From positions 135,698-199,697 of the forward strand of contig NZ_MNAN01000034.1 of assembly GCF_001854475.1 (NCBI RefSeq): a stretch of 64,000 nt of DNA. Direction: 5' to 3'. Every line of letters begins with the position of its first letter. Positions within the stretch are counted from its first letter, which is position 1. Position numbers and translations under genes: made by a program. Under the pieces are notes generated by a model, which saw only the letters and a program-made list of their open reading frames with translations, made no database searches and had not been told where the DNA came from. The DNA comes from Pseudoalteromonas byunsanensis. GTDB taxonomy: Bacteria; Pseudomonadota; Gammaproteobacteria; Enterobacterales; Alteromonadaceae. Shown piece by piece: positions 1-6,892 of this stretch.

Positions 1-1
1 A

Positions 2-1116
2 ATGAAATTCTATACTAATTTTCATCAAAATTATTGCGGAATTGACCTTCATGCACGCATTTTATACGTTTGAATTCTTGATGAGCGTGGAAATAAGGTT
101 GTTCATCAAAAAATAAAAGCTGATAAACATGAATTACTTAAACTGATTTCGCCCTATCTCGAAGATATCGTTATCGGTGTTGATTGCATGCATTGTTGGT
201 ATTGGGTGAGTGATTTATGTGCTGAATATAATATCGATTTTGTCCTTGGCCATGCCCTTTACATGACAAATTCATCGGGAATGAATTTGAACAGCTTTAG
301 CTGACCTGAAAGGTAAATTACAAGGAAGTATTTTATAACGCAATTCACGGAGGAAAAGCCAAAAACGATAAGATTGATTCTTACAAAATTGCCAGCCTAT
401 TGCGCGGTGGTAACTTTCCACTTGCTTACAATTATCCCGCTCACATGCGTTCAACGCGTGATTTACTCCGTCGTAGAACGCGACTTGTTCAGCATGGCGC
501 ACAACTTAAAGCCCATATCGTTAATACAAACAGTCAATATAACTATCCTGCACTTGAGTTACATATGAAAAACAAATGTGTTCGACAAGAATTTCAAACT
601 CGCTTTGAAGATCAGGCTGTCCAACGTAACGTCAGTTTCGATTTGGCGATACTTGATGCATATGCCAATGAGCTTAAAAGCCTTGAATATTACTTAGAGA
701 GCAAAGCTAAAAAGCACCAGTCTAGTTATTACACACAACTTCGTACCATACCTGGCATTGGTCTCATTTTAGCTATGACCATTCTCTATGAAATCGGTGA
801 CATTAATCGCTTTGAGTCTGTACAAAAATTCGCGTCGTACTGCCGACTAGTTAAGTGTAAAGCTGAGTCTGCTGGCAAAACCTATGGAACTAGCGGCAAT
901 AAAATTGGAAATGGTCACTTAAAGTGGGCCTTCAGCGAAGCTGCTGTGCTCTATTTACGCGGCAATGACAAAGCAAGGCGCTATCTAAACAAACTTCAAA
1001 AACGTATGAGCAAAGCCAAAGCATTATCTGTCCTTGCACACAAACTCGGTCGTTGTGTTTATTTTATGTTGAAGAACAAAACGGTATTCGATGATGAAAG
1101 ATTTTTAAAAAGCTAA
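2..1116 (+). pseudogene. IS110/IS1111-family transposase, disrupted
   Basis: The frame opens with ATG at 2 and carries the N-terminal DEDD-type start (CGIDLHAR). An in-frame TGA follows at 71-73. The reading continues as recognisable transposase (VGVDCMHCWYW, GHALYM) to about 265. There a piece of about 74 bp that does not fit the family interrupts the gene and changes frame. The second half, from about 340, is open and intact: AIHGGKAKNDKIDS, then the C-terminal Transposase_20 region with IPGIGLILAMTILYEIGD and the YGTSGNKIGNGHLKW segment that should carry the catalytic serine. A TTG at 400 could start a 238-residue C-terminal fragment, but this would lack the RuvC-like N-terminal acidic residues. 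Two independent lesions make this a pseudogene unless they are sequencing errors. Confidence 0.8.
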
Positions 1117-1386
1117 GTCGCACAATGGGGTGAGCTATACACCTAACTAGATAGGCATGAACAACCGCGTATTATTTGTGTTTTTGTCAGCTAGAGCTGT
1201 GTTTTACAGGTAAGTGTTGTCGAAGTAATAAGCTATTTCGCCTTTATTAGACACCCTATTGGTGCGCATTAATTTAAGCAATGAATTGAATCGTTTACAC
1301 CTTAGCTGATAACTGCGTTACGCACCTTTAACTAACTGGACGAATGAGCCATTCCCTTGAGTAGCGCAAGATTAAGGTTAACCGAT

Positions 1387-1575
1387 GAATGTCTAGTGGC
1401 CCTAAACGATAAGTTGTATCGACTGATTTAGGCAGCGATGAGATCGCAATAAAAGATTACGGCGTAACGCCCCTATATGTGTTTGCCGTAAACGATTTTA
1501 ACGGCTAGCTGACATAACGAAGTTGAACTGGTTTAGGCGTTGCCAATACAAATTAGCTGCTTAAAAGCAGCTAAA
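1387..1575 (+). ncRNA. candidate guide (bridge/seeker) RNA of the IS1111-type element
   Basis: This non-coding stretch between the transposase and the right inverted repeat folds into several stems by eye. CCTAAA (1401-1406) pairs with TTTAGG (1427-1432). GCGAT (1435-1439) pairs with ATCGC (1443-1447). TTACGGC (1457-1463) pairs with GCCGTAA (1485-1491) and closes a 21-nt loop. A strong hairpin AGCTGCTT-AA-AAGCAGCT spans 1555-1572. The loop holds ATATGTG (1475-1481), the same as the last bases of the element (1611-1617). IS1111-group elements are known to encode their guide RNA in this position. The ends of the RNA, its promoter and its function are inferred. Confidence 0.5.
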
Positions 1576-1617
1576 AAGAATCGTTATACTTACTTGACCG
1601 GAGAAGGTTCATATGTG

Positions 1618-2031
1618 TTAAATGTTTTTGCACCAAACATCTAGCTCGCCTCTTGTATACAACCCAGAATCATCAGAGTAGATGCCATTCACAATTTCGC
1701 TCAATTTTACTGGGTTAACCTTACAGCGAAAAGGGAGCTTACCATGTGTTTGACTTACAGCAGAGATACGAATTTGTCCGGCCATCTCGTCAAACCATGA
1801 ATAAAACACCATGCTAATACCCAAACTTTTTCGTTCATAAAGCTCTGCACAAGATTTAATAAACTCTTGAACTGAATCTTTACCCCAATCATTTAGCACC
1901 GTGTCATTGAAACCAAAAGAAACCATATTTGAATTAGCTTCTTCATTGATTTCCTCTGAGGAAACTATCTCAGTTTCAGATTCAAGCTCCTGAACCCAAT
2001 TATTCAACGTACTATGCATATCGTTTGACAT
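1618..2031 (-). CDS. integron cassette protein, unknown function (137 aa)
   Basis: I do not recognise a family. The predicted protein is acidic in its N-terminal third (many Glu residues, for instance SETEIVSSEEINEE), has no signal peptide or membrane segment, and ends with a compact part containing two Cys (one in the last few residues, WCKNI). It starts at ATG 2031, with the next attC immediately upstream. The stop codon TAA lies on the last bases of what was its own attC, now cut by the insertion sequence ending at 1617. It is therefore the most distal intact cassette visible. Function cannot be inferred from context, because cassettes are independent units. Confidence 0.75.
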   Translation of the reverse strand: MSNDMHSTLNNWVQELESETEIVSSEEINEEANSNMVSFGFNDTVLNDWGKDSVQEFIKSCAELYERKSLGISMVFYSWFDEMAGQIRISAVSQTHGKLPFRCKVNPVKLSEIVNGIYSDDSGLYTRGELDVWCKNI

Positions 2032-2130
2032 TTAACACCTCGCATAACAGGCTAATAGAGCTTGGCTATAATTGGTGAGGCACGAACCAAGCCAAGCTTT
2101 ATTAGTCCATGCGTTGATGCGTTTGTTAGC
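2032..2130 (-). repeat. attC site of integron cassette
   Basis: This site begins with TTAACACC and CATAACAGG and ends with TTTGTTAGC. The arms GCTAATAGAGCTTGGC and GCCAAGCTTTATTAG are complementary with a short unpaired centre, as expected of a single-strand folded attC. It is almost the same sequence as the attC at 8274-8372, although six kb and many cassettes lie between them. Confidence 0.85.
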
Positions 2131-2135
2131 TGTAT

Positions 2136-2714
2136 TTACAACCAAAACTGCCACCATTTTTTTGATTTTTGTATTTTATAACCTGTTGGTTCTTTTTCTT
2201 TGGGGCTTCGATTATCATCGTATTCGATACCCTGATACTCTCCACTATGCCCCGTTATTATTATTTTGCCAGTATCTAGCCACAATAATACTCTTTCAGC
2301 TTCTTCTGTAATGTGAGGATAGAACTCTTCAACTTTATCATTGAAACCATCTGGACAAGTTAAACCAAGACCGTAACCCAATCCAAGGTTATCCATGAAA
2401 CCAAAACCTTCGCAATATAGGTCATAACATTGCTCGATATACTTATGAACATCGTCCGGCTTGGCAATTATTTTATGGAGGATATTGCGAATACTCCATT
2501 CATAATATTTTCCCATAGAAAAATACTTTGAAAGCACTTTTTGGGCTTCATATAAACCAGATGGCGTTTTGTAGTTTATTGAAATGATCTCGAGATAATC
2601 ATCAGAGTTTAAAGTCTGTTCAAGTGTTGTTTCCGTGTACACCCAATTCTCGAAGTCAGATAATTCGATTTCTTTAGATACTAATTTATAGAAAGTTAAT
2701 TCGACAGGGTGCAA
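2136..2714 (-). CDS. integron cassette protein, possibly immunity-protein-like (192 aa)
   Basis: This is a soluble protein without signal peptide. Its N-terminus (ELTFYKLVSKEIELSDFENW, then LEQTL..DDYLEIISINYK) resembles the opening of small proteins often found as immunity partners of polymorphic toxins or as orphan cassette genes. The match is from memory and weak. The C-terminus is basic and aromatic (KSKKWWQFWL). The start is TTG at 2714, with GAGAGA just upstream; no ATG fits better. No toxin gene lies next to it. It is a single-gene cassette between the attC sites at 2032-2130 and 2732-2810. Confidence 0.65.
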   Translation of the reverse strand: MHPVELTFYKLVSKEIELSDFENWVYTETTLEQTLNSDDYLEIISINYKTPSGLYEAQKVLSKYFSMGKYYEWSIRNILHKIIAKPDDVHKYIEQCYDLYCEGFGFMDNLGLGYGLGLTCPDGFNDKVEEFYPHITEEAERVLLWLDTGKIIITGHSGEYQGIEYDDNRSPKEKEPTGYKIQKSKKWWQFWL

Positions 2715-2731
2715 ACTATTCTCTCAATACC

Positions 2732-2810
2732 GCTAACGCTTCAATATGGGGCGCGCGTTGTTTGCGCGCCCCAGCCCAACTTGTTGGGAAAATATAATTG
2801 ACTTGTTAGC
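2732..2810 (-). repeat. attC site, divergent type
   Basis: The outer ends GCTAAC (2732-2737) and TTGTTAGC (to 2810) are typical. The arms differ from the other sites in the array: GGGGCGCGCG pairs with the later CGCGCCCC, separated by only a few bases. The cassette it belongs to was probably acquired from another array or has a rearranged site. Confidence 0.7.
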
Positions 2811-2811
2811 T

Positions 2812-3381
2812 TTAAACGCACTTGGTGATTGTTGATAAAGCATCTTTCCAAGCCGCTACAGGATCAAAGTTTTCAACCAAACCATCTTTAGTACTTTGAC
2901 CAGTGAAAGCCCCCATTCCATGTTGAATCATATAAGTTGGCTTATACGCAGGTGCACCTAGAGCAGTTAGGCTTTGACAAATCGCAGTATTATCAGAACT
3001 TAATTTTGTAAGAGCCGTTTGCAACTTATCCATATCATCTTGTGATTGCGCACCAAACAAATTCATACGCAGTACACTAATCGCTTGATGTGCAGTTTTA
3101 TCGGAAACACGTTTAGTATCAAAAAAGCCATAAGACATGCCGGCAAAATATAGCTCAGCAGCATTCGAGTAATTATTGTCGTTCAAGCAAGCATTGAGGC
3201 CAGTAAATATGTCGACAGGGTTCTGCGTGTTCGATAACTCGGCCACAGAGATACATCCAGCTGGTTTCGGCGATTCCAAATTACCAGTGGCCTCATAGTT
3301 TGTGACACTGCTTTTAGGCGTGGAATTACAAGCCAAAAGTAGCAAAGCTGATAAAGCTGCCAATATTATTTTCCTATCCAT
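2812..3381 (-). CDS. integron cassette lipoprotein, unknown function (189 aa)
   Basis: A start at ATG 3381 gives MDRKIILAALSALLLLAC, a clear lipoprotein signal with the lipobox LLAC. A longer reading frame to 3417 would run into the attC and is not used. The mature part has four further Cys that could form disulphides in the periplasm, and no domain I can name. Segments such as ACLNDNNYSNAAELYFAGM suggest helical repeats of the TPR/Sel1 type, but this is a guess. Cassette neighbours are attC 2732-2810 and 3404-3508. The lipid anchor and secreted fate are well supported; the role is not. Confidence 0.75.
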   Translation of the reverse strand: MDRKIILAALSALLLLACNSTPKSSVTNYEATGNLESPKPAGCISVAELSNTQNPVDIFTGLNACLNDNNYSNAAELYFAGMSYGFFDTKRVSDKTAHQAISVLRMNLFGAQSQDDMDKLQTALTKLSSDNTAICQSLTALGAPAYKPTYMIQHGMGAFTGQSTKDGLVENFDPVAAWKDALSTITKCV

Positions 3382-3403
3382 GAGCCCGAAGCCCTCCTTT
3401 AAA

Positions 3404-3508
3404 GCTAACGCCCGCATAAGGGGCTAAGTAATGTTTGGCTATAATGTGCAGCGAAGCGAAACCGAGCCAAACGTTGCGTGTCCCGTTGCTTTATGCGCTT
3501 GTTAGGCA
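3404..3508 (-). repeat. attC site of integron cassette
   Basis: This site runs from GCTAACGCCCGCATAAGG to CGCTTGTTAGGC. The arms TAATGTTTGGCT and AGCCAAACGTTGCG pair with one unpaired patch. It shares the centre GCGAAGCGAAACCGAGCC with the attC at 7682-7781. Confidence 0.85.
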
Positions 3509-3510
3509 TA

Positions 3511-3969
3511 CTACTTGATAATTACTTTACGACCAAATGTTAAACAAACTTCAGTTTCCCACATCACTGATACTTCGACGGAAAAGTTTTCTCGTTCCAT
3601 AATCTGAATCTCTCCTACATATGAATTTTTATTTGATACCCAGTCAATTGCCTTCTCCCAAGCGTTGTTTAGATTAATTTCTTCGCGTATTTCTTTTTGG
3701 GGAATGCATAATAGATGAGTGCCATCACTAAGAGTTTCTTCTTTACAATCTTTATCTAATTCATGAGAGGAGTAGATTAAAGTTACGGTTGGCCAACCAC
3801 TAGAGCTTTCAATAATTCGAGGAACAGATAGTCGGTATCTGTTTTTACTCTCCAATTTTTCAAGTTTAATTAACGCATCGTATTCGTTATCTTTGTTTGG
3901 GAACATACAAGCGCCAACCAATTTAGGAAGAAACAAGAATACTAACAAGAAACTCGAATATTTAGTCAT
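3511..3969 (-). CDS. integron cassette exported protein, unknown function (152 aa)
   Basis: The N-terminus MTKYSSFLLVFLFLPKLVGAC is a signal sequence. The Cys after VGA could be a lipobox or simply the first mature residue. The mature protein has four Cys in all, likely paired in the periplasm, and mainly beta-strand character (YRLSVPRIIESSSGWPTVTL, VEVSVMWETEVCLTFG). No family is recognised. It starts at ATG 3969, only five bases from the attC upstream, and its stop codon lies just inside the next cassette boundary. It is a single-gene cassette. Confidence 0.7.
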   Translation of the reverse strand: MTKYSSFLLVFLFLPKLVGACMFPNKDNEYDALIKLEKLESKNRYRLSVPRIIESSSGWPTVTLIYSSHELDKDCKEETLSDGTHLLCIPQKEIREEINLNNAWEKAIDWVSNKNSYVGEIQIMERENFSVEVSVMWETEVCLTFGRKVIIK

Positions 3970-3973
3970 GTAT

Positions 3974-4075
3974 GCCTAACGCCGCGTTAAGCGGAGAGTA
4001 ACAGTTGGCTAAAATTGTGGAGTGAAGCGGAACCAAGCCAACTGTTACGAATCCGCCTTAAACGCCTTGTTAGCT
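3974..4075 (-). repeat. attC site of integron cassette, overlapping the preceding gene end
   Basis: This site runs from GCCTAACGCCGCG to CGCCTTGTTAGC, with arms AACAGTTGGCT and AGCCAACTGTT. The gene at 4045-4677 reads into this site and uses it for its last codons and stop. Confidence 0.85.
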
Positions 4076-4677
4076 TTCGTGTCTAAGCCCAACTCTCTAC
4101 ATGAATGCAGCACACTCAAAAAGAAAATTGCTACTAAATCAACACCAAAACCAAATTGCCCTAAATTTTCACCAGTATAAAATCTGAAATCTGTACTTAA
4201 AATATTAGCCCTAAAGAATAATTCACCTTCTATTCCAATCAAAAAGCTACCTAAGCCCGTATAGGTAAAAAACAACGTACCTGTATTTATAGTTAAAATT
4301 TGAAGAATTTGATTAAGGTAAGATAGCTCATACCCATAACGTGATCTTTTTAAAAGTTTATAACCAGCTAATCCATTAAAAACAGCGATGAATCCATAGA
4401 CAATTAAATCTATTAATTCTCTTGAGCCAAATAGCACATTTACAAAAGCGATAGTAAAACCAACACACGTTGCTATTTGCAGCCAACTCAATAGCTTCAC
4501 TCTGTTTTCAGTTGAGAACGTAAACTCTTCTTGCTCTTGCTTTTGAAATGCCTCCAGTTCTGGCTTTCTTTTTTCTAATTCCAAAATTAATTTTTCATAA
4601 TTTTCAGGATGAGCATCTTTATCTATATTATTGAGACAATCCAATAATTCATTGATTGAATACTTCGAGTAGTCCAT
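4045..4677 (-). CDS. integron cassette membrane protein (210 aa), C-terminus encoded by attC
   Basis: The first 65 or so residues are soluble and charged (a Glu/Lys-rich helix, ELEKRKPELEAFQKQEQEEF). Four hydrophobic segments follow at roughly residues 65-90, 90-110, 125-150 and 178-195, so it should sit in the inner membrane. No family is recognised. The start is ATG 4677. The last eight residues (NKAFKADS) are translated from the attC site itself, because no stop occurs before it. Such attC-derived tails recur in cassette proteins of this array and of related bacteria. Confidence 0.7.
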   Translation of the reverse strand: MDYSKYSINELLDCLNNIDKDAHPENYEKLILELEKRKPELEAFQKQEQEEFTFSTENRVKLLSWLQIATCVGFTIAFVNVLFGSRELIDLIVYGFIAVFNGLAGYKLLKRSRYGYELSYLNQILQILTINTGTLFFTYTGLGSFLIGIEGELFFRANILSTDFRFYTGENLGQFGFGVDLVAIFFLSVLHSCRELGLDTKANKAFKADS

Positions 4678-4786
4678 ATATCTCCAAGAAAGCTAACGCC
4701 TTAATAAACGGCGAAAAATAGTAGGCTAAAATAAGCGACGAAGGAGCGCAAGCCTACTGTTTTGCGTCCACGGTTTAATTAACTTG

Positions 4787-5156
4787 ATACTTATTGAACC
4801 TTCTCCCCGAAGTTTAGCGAAAAGCTAAACTTCAAGGCGACGAAACCAAAAGGAGAAAGCTCAATGAAATTCTATACTAATTTTCATCAAAATTATTGCG
4901 GAATTGACCTTCATGCACGCATTTTGAATGTCTAGTGGCCCTAAACGATAAGTTGTATCGACTGATTTAGGCAACGATGAGATCGCAATAAGAGATTACG
5001 GCGTAACGCCCCTATATGTGTTTGCCGTAAACGATTTTAACGGCTAGCTGACATAACGAAGTTGAACTGGTTTAGGCGTTGCCAATACAAATTAGCTGCT
5101 TAAAAGCAGCTAAAAAGAATCGTTATACTTACTTGACCGGAGAAGGTTCATATGTG
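4787..5156 (+). mobile_element. 370-bp internal-deletion derivative of the IS1111-attC element
   Basis: The left inverted repeat GAACCTTCTCC (4796-4806) and right repeat GGAGAAGGTTC (5139-5149) are intact, as is a left-end hairpin (GAAGTTTAGC pairing with GCTAAACTTC, 4809-4833). Bases 4863-4925 equal 1-63, and 4926-5149 equal 1387-1610 with only two mismatches that I can see. Positions 64-1386 of the first copy are absent, so the whole transposase beyond codon 21 is lost. The near identity says the deletion copy and the long copy separated recently. It should be mobile only if a transposase is supplied in trans. Confidence 0.85.
4926..5114 (+). ncRNA. candidate guide RNA retained in the deletion derivative
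   Basis: This is the same non-coding segment as 1387-1575, with two substitutions (GCAACGATG for GCAGCGATG, and AAGAGATT for AAAAGATT). Neither affects the TTACGGC/GCCGTAA stem, the loop with TATATGTG (5013-5020), or the ATAACGAAGTT stretch (5053-5063). One weakens the small GCGAT/ATCGC stem. Retention of this part while the transposase was deleted suggests that it is needed for the copy to move or that it is a cis element. Expression is not shown by the sequence. Confidence 0.45.
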
Positions 5157-5211
5157 TTATATTTCGTTCTCAATGCAGAAATAACACAGGCACAAACATA
5201 ATAAGAAACCA

Positions 5212-5493
5212 TTAAATAATCGATATTGCTCGACTTTCGACTACTGTATTAGCTTCCGCACGCTCGATGATTTTTAACAACACCGATTGAATTGCTTCGT
5301 CTTCTCTGACGTCTTTGTCACTCGTGAATCGTTGTATTTGTGGCTCGCCATTCTCTTCAGATAGAAAGGTAATGACAGCTTCCATCGCTAAGTCTGGCGT
5401 TTTACCGAAATACTCTATTGAGATTTGCGGATAACCTTTGAAACCTCGTTGTACTCGTTTCTGTATGCGTTTTTTCGCTTTATCCACATTCAT
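5212..5493 (-). CDS. integron cassette protein, unknown function (93 aa)
   Basis: This is a small soluble protein starting at ATG 5493 (MNVDKAKKRIQKRVQRGF). The longer frame to 5541 runs into the attC and is rejected. The N-terminal helix is strongly basic. A beta region follows (ISIEYFGKTPDLAMEAVITF), then an acidic-to-basic stretch with DKDVREDEAIQSVLLKIIER, probably a helix. It looks like a complete small domain. I do not recognise a named family. Its attC is the one split by the deletion derivative (4692-5160). Confidence 0.7.
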   Translation of the reverse strand: MNVDKAKKRIQKRVQRGFKGYPQISIEYFGKTPDLAMEAVITFLSEENGEPQIQRFTSDKDVREDEAIQSVLLKIIERAEANTVVESRAISII

Positions 5494-5527
5494 CAGTAAA
5501 CCCTTTTGATTGCTGAACTTAAAAAAA

Positions 5528-5586
5528 TATAACGCCCGCATGAAACGCGCGAGGAACGAGCGTCGCCTTTGACGCGCTTGTTATGT
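5528..5586 (-). repeat. short attC site (about 60 bp)
   Basis: This site runs from TATAACGCCCGCATGAAACGCGC to GACGCGCTTGTTATG. It lacks the long central arms of the other sites; the pairing is through GCGCGAGGAACGAGCGTCGC. It is about 60 bp, against about 100 bp for most sites here. Confidence 0.75.
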
Positions 5587-6069
5587 GTGTGCTGATTGAT
5601 ACACGTTATTTTCTATCAAAGCGCCTGCAAACTCAAAGGTCAGAAGCCCTATTCGACTAAAACCTAAATGTTCGTAAAATCCATTGGATTCATTTTCAAC
5701 CCAAGTATAAAGCCAGTATTTACTGCCAAACTGATTCTCGATTTCATTCAAGAGTTTTCGACCTAATCCTTTTCCTTTGAAGCTGCTATCTATATAAAGC
5801 TTTTCTACTTCGAATCCATTGCTGGGCGTTTGATAATGCGATTCAAGATTAGCCAATACATAGCCTTGAAGAACTTCATCTTCTTCACTGACAAACAAAC
5901 GATACTTAGCGGCGTTCAATATTTCGAAGAAGTAGGCAGTAGTGAAAGTAGACAAGACATACTCAGCATACTCAGTTTTGATACCTTGTCTAGCATATGT
6001 GTCCAACCAGACTTTAATTGATAGTGCTGCTAATTTCACGCAATCGCTGTTTGTTGCTCCCCTAACCAT
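5581..6069 (-). CDS. integron cassette GNAT-family N-acetyltransferase (162 aa)
   Basis: A GNAT fold is recognisable. The N-terminal helix and first strand (MVRGATNSDCVKLAALS) are followed by the acetyl-CoA site VEKLYIDSSFKGKGLGRKLL, with the expected GKGLG pyrophosphate loop at about residues 107-111, and then the late motif NESNGFYEHLGFSRIG. It starts at ATG 6069; the open frame to 6168 crosses an attC and is not used. The stop codon TAA lies inside the downstream attC. The substrate cannot be told. GNAT genes are among the commonest identifiable cassette cargo. Confidence 0.85.
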   Translation of the reverse strand: MVRGATNSDCVKLAALSIKVWLDTYARQGIKTEYAEYVLSTFTTAYFFEILNAAKYRLFVSEEDEVLQGYVLANLESHYQTPSNGFEVEKLYIDSSFKGKGLGRKLLNEIENQFGSKYWLYTWVENESNGFYEHLGFSRIGLLTFEFAGALIENNVYQSAHT

Positions 6070-6083
6070 TTCTCCCCCGAACA

Positions 6084-6184
6084 CATAACGCCGTAATATG
6101 GGGCGTATAAATGCTTGGCTATAATCGCGAAGAATGAGCGCCAGCCAAGCTTTAGACGTCCCATCCATAATTACCTTGTTATGA
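6084..6184 (-). repeat. attC site of integron cassette
   Basis: This site runs from CATAACGCCGTAATATGGGGCG to TACCTTGTTATG. The arms AAATGCTTGGCT and AGCCAAGCTTTAGACG pair around a short centre. The stop codon of the interrupted gene at 6179-6490 is formed by its TTA. Confidence 0.85.
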
Positions 6185-6490
6185 GTCTATACCCAAAACT
6201 TTTAAATCCAATTTAAGTCCTTGCCGCGTCCTTTCAGCAACATAAAATGCTCTATTAAGTGCTTCAACGACTTCTCGTTCTCTGGGATCAATTTCACGAG
6301 CGGCAAAATGTCCAAAAGTTAATTCAAATAACTTTTGCCTGTCGCTAGACTCACCTTTGAAATAAGAAATTACCTAATTCAATTGGTTTTCAATTGACTC
6401 AAATATAGAGGGAAGCATTGCGCTACGATTATTGTTGCATACTTTTAACGCACGCTGACAAATTTCCACTTTTATTTCTTCTTGACTCAT
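6179..6490 (-). pseudogene. integron cassette gene with in-frame amber stop (103 codons)
   Basis: Starting from ATG 6490 the frame reads MSQEEIKVEICQRALKVCNN, meets TAG at 6374-6376 (codon 39), and then stays open in the same frame to a TAA at 6179-6181. The part after the stop has good coding character (FELTFGHFAAREIDPRERE, then EALNRAFYVAERTRQG). Start, end and attC position are those of an intact cassette, so a single substitution has probably inactivated it, or the stop is read through. A short 38-residue product is the alternative. No family is recognised. Both halves look soluble and helical. Confidence 0.7.
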
Positions 6491-6503
6491 TTCCCTAGAG
6501 ACT

Positions 6504-6604
6504 CATAACGCCCAAATAATGGGCAAAAAATTGTTGGCTAAAATAGCGACGAAGGAGAAAAAGCCAACTGTTTTTTGTCCTTATTGATTTGCCTTGTTAT
6601 GTAG
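6504..6604 (-). repeat. attC site of integron cassette
   Basis: This site runs from CATAACGCCCAAATAATGGGC to TTGCCTTGTTATG. The arms AAAATTGTTGGCT and AGCCAACTGTTTTTT pair, and the centre GCGACGAAGGAG is shared with the split attC near 4735. Confidence 0.85.
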
Positions 6605-6625
6605 CTAAACTGTCAGTGCTTCACT

Positions 6626-6823
6626 TTAGCCAGCCAAATGGCGATAAGCAAAGGCTAAAGCCCAAGCAATTAAACCAATACCAATTAGAGCGAGAACACC
6701 TTTTCCTCTATTGCTTGATACATCTGCACCACAAACAGGACATTTAAAATGTGAATAATGGCCTGACACCTTAACTTCTATAGGATTGATCTTACTATCA
6801 CATTTTTTGCACTGCTGACTCAA
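6626..6823 (-). CDS. integron cassette zinc-ribbon membrane protein (65 aa)
   Basis: This small protein has two CxxC pairs (CKKC near the start, CPVC about 25 residues later), spaced as in a zinc ribbon, followed by one transmembrane segment (VLALIGIGLIAWALAFAY) and a short tail. The zinc ribbon should face the cytoplasm. The start is taken as TTG at 6823, with AGGTGA upstream; the frame extends into the attC to 6850 but no start there is credible. The function is unknown. Its attC is the site at 6504-6604. Confidence 0.65.
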   Translation of the reverse strand: MSQQCKKCDSKINPIEVKVSGHYSHFKCPVCGADVSSNRGKGVLALIGIGLIAWALAFAYRHLAG

Positions 6824-6837
6824 TTTTTCACCTGCTA

Positions 6838-6892
6838 CATAACGCCTCAAGAAGCGGCGCTTTCAGCGTCCGTCTTGCTTGACTTGTTAGAA
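6838..6892 (-). repeat. short attC site (about 55 bp), overlapping a gene end
   Basis: This site runs from CATAACGCCTCAAGAAGCGGCGC to GACTTGTTAG, without long arms. The upstream gene (6847-7650) is translated through almost all of it. Confidence 0.7.

Larger units (their letters stand above)
1..1617 (+). mobile_element. IS1111-attC-type insertion sequence (IS110 superfamily), left end outside window
   Basis: This element holds a transposase reading frame (2-1116) followed by about 500 bp of non-coding right end. The subterminal inverted repeat GGAGAAGGTTC lies at 1600-1610, and its complement GAACCTTCTCC is seen at the left end of the second copy (4796-4806). The element stops at 1617, directly at the TTA of an integron attC site, which is also the stop codon of the next cassette gene. 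Subterminal repeats, a non-coding right end and insertion into attC are the known traits of the IS1111-attC group. The transposase is broken (see next entry), so this copy is probably inactive by itself. The exact left boundary is not visible. Confidence 0.8.
4692..5160 (-). repeat. attC site split by an IS1111-type deletion derivative
   Basis: The attC begins with GCTAACGCC (4692) and has the arms ATAGTAGGCT and AGCCTACTGTT, then TTAACTTG to 4786. Its last bases, TTAT, resume at 5157 after the inserted element. Joined together the end would read AACTTGTTAT, matching the ends of the other sites (for example CCTTGTTATG). The insertion shows the precise target: between CTTG and TTA of the attC end, with the dinucleotide TG present at both joints. 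Confidence 0.8.

Noticed and set aside
400..1116. A 238-residue reading frame starting at TTG 400 as an intact transposase
   Set aside because: It lacks the N-terminal RuvC-like half, which is present upstream but broken. It is the C-terminal part of a disrupted gene.
2072..2311. A plus-strand reading frame within the cassette region (79 aa)
   Set aside because: It lies on the reverse of an attC and of the 192-aa cassette gene. Its codons fit no gene, and cassettes here all read leftward.
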